The notes beneath the pieces were generated by a model. It had not been told where the DNA came from. It did no database searches and saw only the letters and a program-made list of their open reading frames with translations. The position numbers were made by a program, and so were the translations under genes. From the NCBI GenBank assembly GCA_031272305.1, contig JAISUA010000248.1:1-17291 (forward strand): DNA of 17,291 nucleotides, read 5' to 3'. Position 1 is the stretch's first letter; each line of letters opens with the position of its first letter. Positions 13,478 to 17,291 of this stretch are shown here, in pieces. The stretch comes from Clostridioides sp. (lineage in GTDB: Bacteria > Bacillota > Clostridia > Peptostreptococcales > Peptostreptococcaceae).

Positions 13478-14758
13478 TTAATATAATCCGTAAGTAATTT
13501 CAACACGTGCTCTTGTTGGATTGTACCAACTGTCAACTGTATTTTTGTAGTAATTTCCACCACTACCGACATCACCGTTTGCTGGTATAGCGACAAATTT
13601 ACTTGCGCTGTAATTAGAAACATCTATTTTAGAAAAATCTAATATACTACCACTTACAGGACATCCACCTTCTAAGAATAGAGTAGTGTTCCAACCTACT
13701 TGTTCTCTGAAACTTACATCTAAATTATTTACATCTATGTGTGGTTTTACTCCGATCATTTGGTCTATTTTTTCATCTGATACAGAATTTTGATTACCAA
13801 CTACATAAACATTTTTCATTCTATTTTTGAAAGCTGAAAGTCCTGCAGGAATGTAAGCGTTATCAGGAACAAGTATAGTATATGCGTTTCTTGCATGACA
13901 AATATTGCTTGCACATAAAGCATCTTGGAATGTAGTACCAGCTGCAAGTACCATACTAGGAGCTGTTGTTCTCTTAGCAAGTTCAATAGCAGTCAAATAT
14001 CTATCTTCACCATAAATACGTTCTCCACCGTTTTGTTTTACAGCAGCAGGTCCACCTAGAGTATATTTTACAACCTCACCTTTTCTAAGCGTGTAAGGTT
14101 TTTGTCCGTTTACAAGTTTTAGACTAAGTCCTTTTTCATGTAAAAATTCTGCCGCACTTAAGGCATCAGCAAAGTTTTCGCCTGTAGTTACAGCTTCATT
14201 TTTGACACCTGTGTAAGCAATAGTCTCGTAATTTGTTGCGTATCTATCTTCGCCCCATATTCTGTGTACTCCATTTTTGCCACCATATTTAATTCTTGCT
14301 GCTTCACAAGCCTTTTCAAAGTCTTTACTTATTACTTTTTCTCCACCTATGATATATATATGATCTATAAGATGTATATCTTTTATAGATTCAGTCATAA
14401 GTTTAACTGCTTCGTCAGCTGTTGTATCTTTTGTAACTAGTATAAGTTTTGCATTGTAAGTATTCACAATATTAAGAGCACTTAAACTATCAGCAAAAGA
14501 ATCTCCATTTGCAAATACTACTGAGTTTACTTTGTAGTCATGGATTGAACCGTTATTTCTAGCAGGGTTTTTGTTTATAGCTTCATTAGGAGTTGTATCT
14601 GTATCCCTCATAGTATAACCAGTTAGTAGACTAGTCTCATAATTATTTTTACCAGAAAATCTAGTAAAACCTTTTGAGGAATCTGCAAAACTAGGCAATG
14701 TAGTTGATAAAGCAGTCATAAGACTTAGAGTTGCAATAAATGTTTTTTTCAATTTCAT
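13478..14758 (-). CDS. Secreted protein with three cell-wall-binding (CWB2) repeats
   Basis: A 426-residue exported protein. The signal peptide MKLKKTFIATLSLMTALS ends near SFA-DSS (residues 24-29). Three PF04122-like units follow: FTRFSGKNNYET (31-42) with VFANGDSFADSLSA and IYIIGG; RIWGEDRYAT (167) with TGENFADALSA and YTLGG; and RIYGEDRYLT (248) with AAGTTFQDALCA and VYVVGN. In Clostridia such triplets anchor proteins to wall polymers noncovalently. The C-terminal 85 or so residues (about 342-426), with GNTTL-like, EGGCPVSG and PANGDVGSGG segments, resemble nothing I recognise and may be the functional domain. The gene is monocistronic, with a GAAAGGG ribosome site, its own promoter and its own terminator. 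Confidence 0.88.
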   Translation of the reverse strand: MKLKKTFIATLSLMTALSTTLPSFADSSKGFTRFSGKNNYETSLLTGYTMRDTDTTPNEAINKNPARNNGSIHDYKVNSVVFANGDSFADSLSALNIVNTYNAKLILVTKDTTADEAVKLMTESIKDIHLIDHIYIIGGEKVISKDFEKACEAARIKYGGKNGVHRIWGEDRYATNYETIAYTGVKNEAVTTGENFADALSAAEFLHEKGLSLKLVNGQKPYTLRKGEVVKYTLGGPAAVKQNGGERIYGEDRYLTAIELAKRTTAPSMVLAAGTTFQDALCASNICHARNAYTILVPDNAYIPAGLSAFKNRMKNVYVVGNQNSVSDEKIDQMIGVKPHIDVNNLDVSFREQVGWNTTLFLEGGCPVSGSILDFSKIDVSNYSASKFVAIPANGDVGSGGNYYKNTVDSWYNPTRARVEITYGLY

Positions 14759-14836
14759 AAATTTGTACCTACCCTTTCATAATGTTATTTTTTTGTCGTA
14801 CAAACGTATATTTTGATATATATATTTGTTTACTAC

Positions 14837-14867
14837 ATTATATCACGGTTTTATGTCGGTTTTTCAA
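14837..14867 (-). promoter_or_regulatory. Extended -10 promoter of the cell-wall-binding protein gene
   Basis: On the minus strand TGATATAAT: perfect -10 TATAAT (plus 14837-14842) with extended TG. A TTGAAA at plus 14862-14867 lies 19 bp upstream, long for a -35. Between them ACCG occurs twice, 11 bp apart, a possible direct-repeat operator. Confidence 0.65.
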
Positions 14868-15003
14868 AAAAAAAAAAATAAATTGTAATATTTTCAGAAA
14901 TATTAATTATAATATTTCCAAAATGACATTTTGTAATTATTGTTGTAAATAATGGCATTAATCGTCTCGGAAATAACGGTTGAAATATTTTTTATAAAAA
15001 TCT
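14868..15003. other. Gene-free region with a palindrome
   Basis: No gene is visible. It contains CAAAATGACATTTTG (14919-14933), perfect 7-bp arms around one base, which could be an operator. It also contains a poor CodY-box match at 14889-14903 (about 12 of 15 positions). It lies between the promoter of the cell-wall gene and the tandem repeat at 15004. Confidence 0.4.
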
Positions 15004-15073
15004 TGAAGGAATATATATTGTAGAATTGTTGAAGGAATCTGTATTATAGAATGAAGGAATCTATATTATAGAA
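15004..15073. repeat. Tandem repeat with 22-bp core, three copies
   Basis: TGAAGGAATCTATATTATAGAA-type units (22 bp) start at 15030 and 15052 with one base different; a more diverged first copy of 26 bp starts at 15004. No ORF crosses the array. The following 15074-15320 is A-rich with a lone TATAAT at 15099-15104 that might drive the exporter genes at 15321, though no -35 is seen. Confidence 0.7.
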
Positions 15074-15320
15074 TATAATAAAATCAAATATAAATCAGTA
15101 TAATATCGAATGATTGCTGTAGTTATTACAAATATTTTTGATAATAGATATAAAAATGAAAATACTTTTCATTTGAATAAAAAAAGATTATAATATTCAA
15201 TAAGAACAAAAATAAAGAAATAAAAATGAATGTAGTACTAAAAAATAAAAAGTAAAAATATGCAAAGTTAAAGAAAAAAATTAAAAATAAAAATATACAG
15301 AAATTAAAAGAGGTTGTTTT

Positions 15321-16025
15321 ATGAGTGCATATATTGAATTCAAAAATGTTAAAAAGAGTTATCACATTGGAGAAGTAGACATCAACGCATTGAACGGAGT
15401 TGATTTCAAAATTGATAAAGGCGAATTTGTTATAGTTGCAGGAGAGAGCGGAGCTGGAAAAAGTACAATTTTAAATATTCTAGGAGGAATGGATAGGTCT
15501 ACTAGTGGAGAAATTTATTTCGATGGAAAAAGGATAGATTCTTATTCAGATAGAGATTTGATCAAGTATAGAAGATATGATATTGGATTTGTGTTTCAAT
15601 TTTATAATTTAGTTCAAAATCTTACTGCTAGAGAGAATGTAGAATTGGCGACTCAAATATGCAAAGATCCTCTTGATATTGACAAGATAATACAAGCTGT
15701 TGGACTTGAAGATAGAAAAAATAATTTTCCAGCACAATTATCTGGAGGAGAACAACAAAGAGTAGCTATTGCTAGAGCATTAGCAAAAAATCCAAAACTG
15801 TTGCTGTGCGATGAGCCTACAGGTGCATTAGATTATAATACAGGTAAGGCAATATTAAAATTACTTCAAGATACTGCAAGAGAGATTGGAATGACGGTAG
15901 TAATAATTACGCATAATCTTGCGATAGCTCCTATGGGAGACAAAGTCATAAAAGTAAAAAACGGAACAATAAAAAGTATTGAATTGAATGAAAATCCAAC
16001 TCCTGTTGAAAGGATAGAATGGTAA
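15321..16025 (+). CDS. MacB/LolD-type ABC transporter ATPase
   Basis: A 234-residue ATPase with Walker A GESGAGKS (41-48), Q-loop FVFQFYNLV, signature LSGGEQQR, Walker B LLLCDEPTGALD and H-loop VIITHN. It lacks the C-terminal extension of the BceA-like ATPase at 187, and its sequence (ALNGVDFKIDKGEFV, GGMDRSTSGEIYFDGKRI) belongs to the MacB/LolD/SalX group that pairs with FtsX-like permeases. AGAGG precedes ATG 15321. Its stop is one base before the permease start at 16027, so they form a two-gene unit. The exported substrate is unknown; partners with large coiled-coil ectodomains are often linked to envelope stress or lipid/peptide export. Confidence 0.9.
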   Translation: MSAYIEFKNVKKSYHIGEVDINALNGVDFKIDKGEFVIVAGESGAGKSTILNILGGMDRSTSGEIYFDGKRIDSYSDRDLIKYRRYDIGFVFQFYNLVQNLTARENVELATQICKDPLDIDKIIQAVGLEDRKNNFPAQLSGGEQQRVAIARALAKNPKLLLCDEPTGALDYNTGKAILKLLQDTAREIGMTVVIITHNLAIAPMGDKVIKVKNGTIKSIELNENPTPVERIEW

Positions 16026-16026
16026 T

Positions 16027-17291
16027 ATGAAAAATATTTTAGCAAAAGATACTTTCAGAGATATCAAAAAATCTCTGGGAAGATTTCTATCTATATTGGC
16101 TATTGTAGCACTTGGAGCAGCGTTTTTTGCAGGTATAAAAATTACGCCAATAGTTATGCGAACAATGACTGACGAATATTATGATAAGTATAATCTTATG
16201 GATACAAGAATTGTATCAACTTTGGGGATTTCAAAGGATGATGTAGAAGCTGTGAAAAAAATTGAAGGAGTTGAAAAAGTTTATCCTTCATATTCAGCAG
16301 ACGTTTTATTTCATTATTTAGATAATGAAGAAGCTTTCAGAGTACATTCAATACCAATTTCTAAAGATAGTATAGAAAATTCTTCAAGTAATAATAGTGA
16401 AACTTCAATAGATAATAGCACAGAAGGTTCGTCAAAGTCAAATAGTAATAAAGATGCAAATTATATAAATAAAGTGAAGGTTTTGGAAGGACGTCTTCCT
16501 CAAAAGCAAGGAGAATGCGTCATAGGACAACTTTCTTACGCAGGAAGTGACTTCAAAATTGGAACTATACTAAAAATAGCATCTTCAAATGAAGAAGATA
16601 CAAAGGATACTTTTAAAAGTGATGAATATAAAATTGTAGGAATAGTTCAGACGCCGTATTATATGGCTGAGTCAAATCATCTTGAAACAAATATAGGTTC
16701 GGGAAATTTATTTGCATATTTAATGATTCCAGAAAGTGATTTCAAATCAGATGTTTATACTGATATGTTTTTGACTATTAAAGGTGCAAAACAAGAAGAT
16801 TCTTATAGTGATGATTATTTTGATGTAGTTGATAATGTAAATGATAAGATAACAGCTATTTCAGATTCAAGAGAAAGTCTTAGATATGAAGAAGTTATAA
16901 ATGAAGCAAATGCTAAGTTGAACGATAGCAAGAAAGAATTTGAAGATAAGAAAAAAGAAGTAAATGATAAGCTTGAAAAATCTAAAACTGAGTTAGAAAA
17001 GTACGAAAAACAATTAAGTGATGGACAATCAGAATTAGATTCAAAAAAAAGAAGTACTGCTGAACAAATAAAAAATGGAAAAGAAAAACTTGAACAAGCA
17101 GAAAAAGAATTAAAGCAAGGATATGAGAAATATTATTCTGCTAAAGAAGAGTTTGATTCGCAAAAATCATTAGCACAAAGCTCCATAGACTCTGCAAAAT
17201 CAGAATTACAAAATGCTAAGGAAGGAATAGACAATTTAGAGTTAAGTTTAGTACAACTGGAAAGAAGTCTTGAAAATACAGAGTTGTCACA
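16027..17291 (+). CDS. FtsX-like ABC permease with coiled-coil ectodomain (partial, cut by window end)
   Basis: The frame opens at ATG 16027 with AAAGGA upstream and stays open for 421 codons to the window end. It begins MKNILAKDTFRDIKKSLGRF, then one helix (SILAIVALGAAFFAGI, about residues 21-36), followed by a MacB-like periplasmic-core-type domain (RIVSTLGISKDDVEAVKKIEGV-like start, LEGRLPQKQGECVIG). This carries a Ser/Asn-rich insert (about 118-150) of low complexity. From about residue 290 a Lys/Glu-rich coiled coil runs to the edge (NDSKKEFEDKKKEV, KEKLEQAEKELKQG). The arrangement matches large Firmicute FtsX-like permeases of 800-1,100 residues, so most helices lie beyond the window. 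Confidence 0.88.
   Translation, partial: MKNILAKDTFRDIKKSLGRFLSILAIVALGAAFFAGIKITPIVMRTMTDEYYDKYNLMDTRIVSTLGISKDDVEAVKKIEGVEKVYPSYSADVLFHYLDNEEAFRVHSIPISKDSIENSSSNNSETSIDNSTEGSSKSNSNKDANYINKVKVLEGRLPQKQGECVIGQLSYAGSDFKIGTILKIASSNEEDTKDTFKSDEYKIVGIVQTPYYMAESNHLETNIGSGNLFAYLMIPESDFKSDVYTDMFLTIKGAKQEDSYSDDYFDVVDNVNDKITAISDSRESLRYEEVINEANAKLNDSKKEFEDKKKEVNDKLEKSKTELEKYEKQLSDGQSELDSKKRSTAEQIKNGKEKLEQAEKELKQGYEKYYSAKEEFDSQKSLAQSSIDSAKSELQNAKEGIDNLELSLVQLERSLENTELS

Noticed and set aside
13366..13623. 85-codon minus-strand frame overlapping the end of the cell-wall protein gene
   Set aside because: It is a shadow of the real gene in another frame, spans the terminator and has no ribosome site.
14889..14903. 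CodY box
   Set aside because: About three mismatches to the consensus in a region this AT-rich is expected by chance, and it lies upstream of the promoter.

Overview
The window is very AT-rich, with tight AGGAGG-type ribosome binding sites, TTG and GTG starts, lipobox lipoproteins, BceAB-type exporters and CWB2-type (PF04122) cell-wall-binding repeats. This points to an anaerobic low-GC Firmicute (Clostridia/Tissierellia type, for example a Gram-positive anaerobic coccus). The species cannot be named from the sequence alone.

Layout. (1) 1-4857, plus strand: the tail of a BceA-like ATPase, a 28-bp tandem repeat that starts inside that tail, a complete BceA/BceB-type antimicrobial-peptide ABC module, a 34-residue one-helix protein with a TTG start, then a redox cluster. 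The redox cluster holds a TlpA/ResA-like thioredoxin lipoprotein, a 44-residue CXXC protein of the CD1871A type, and a polytopic NapH-like protein with two C-terminal 4Fe-4S motifs. (2) 5018-8133, minus strand: a TrpXYZ-like ABC importer (permease, ATPase, lipoprotein binding protein) behind a leader of about 340 nt. The leader has a consensus sigma-A promoter, a 19-codon ORF with three consecutive Tyr codons and a Phe codon, a chain of mutually exclusive hairpins, and two consecutive terminators. (3) 8471-10149, plus strand: a NfeD-type OB-fold membrane protein and an SPFH/stomatin-like protein, ending in a large two-way hairpin. (4) 10241-13133, minus strand: an OFA-type MFS transporter and an M20D metallo-amidohydrolase, separated by a repeat-filled spacer. 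(5) 13416-14867, minus strand: a secreted protein with cell-wall-binding repeats, with its own promoter and terminator. (6) 15321-17291, plus strand: a MacB/LolD-type ATPase and the start of a large FtsX-like permease with a coiled-coil ectodomain, cut by the window end.

The main finding is the leader at 7781-8133. It reads as a complete ribosome-mediated attenuator sensing tyrosine (and perhaps phenylalanine) supply. Homologous transporters in Firmicutes are usually reported under T-box control, and no T-box consensus is visible here. The pairing logic gives termination when the leader peptide is completed and read-through when the ribosome stalls at the Tyr codons. It has one more alternation than the classical four-segment trp attenuator.

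Other points of interest are two tiny membrane genes (34 and 44 codons) between larger genes, three corrected start sites (3871, 6013, 6797), and several short intergenic minisatellites with periods of 18-28 bp.
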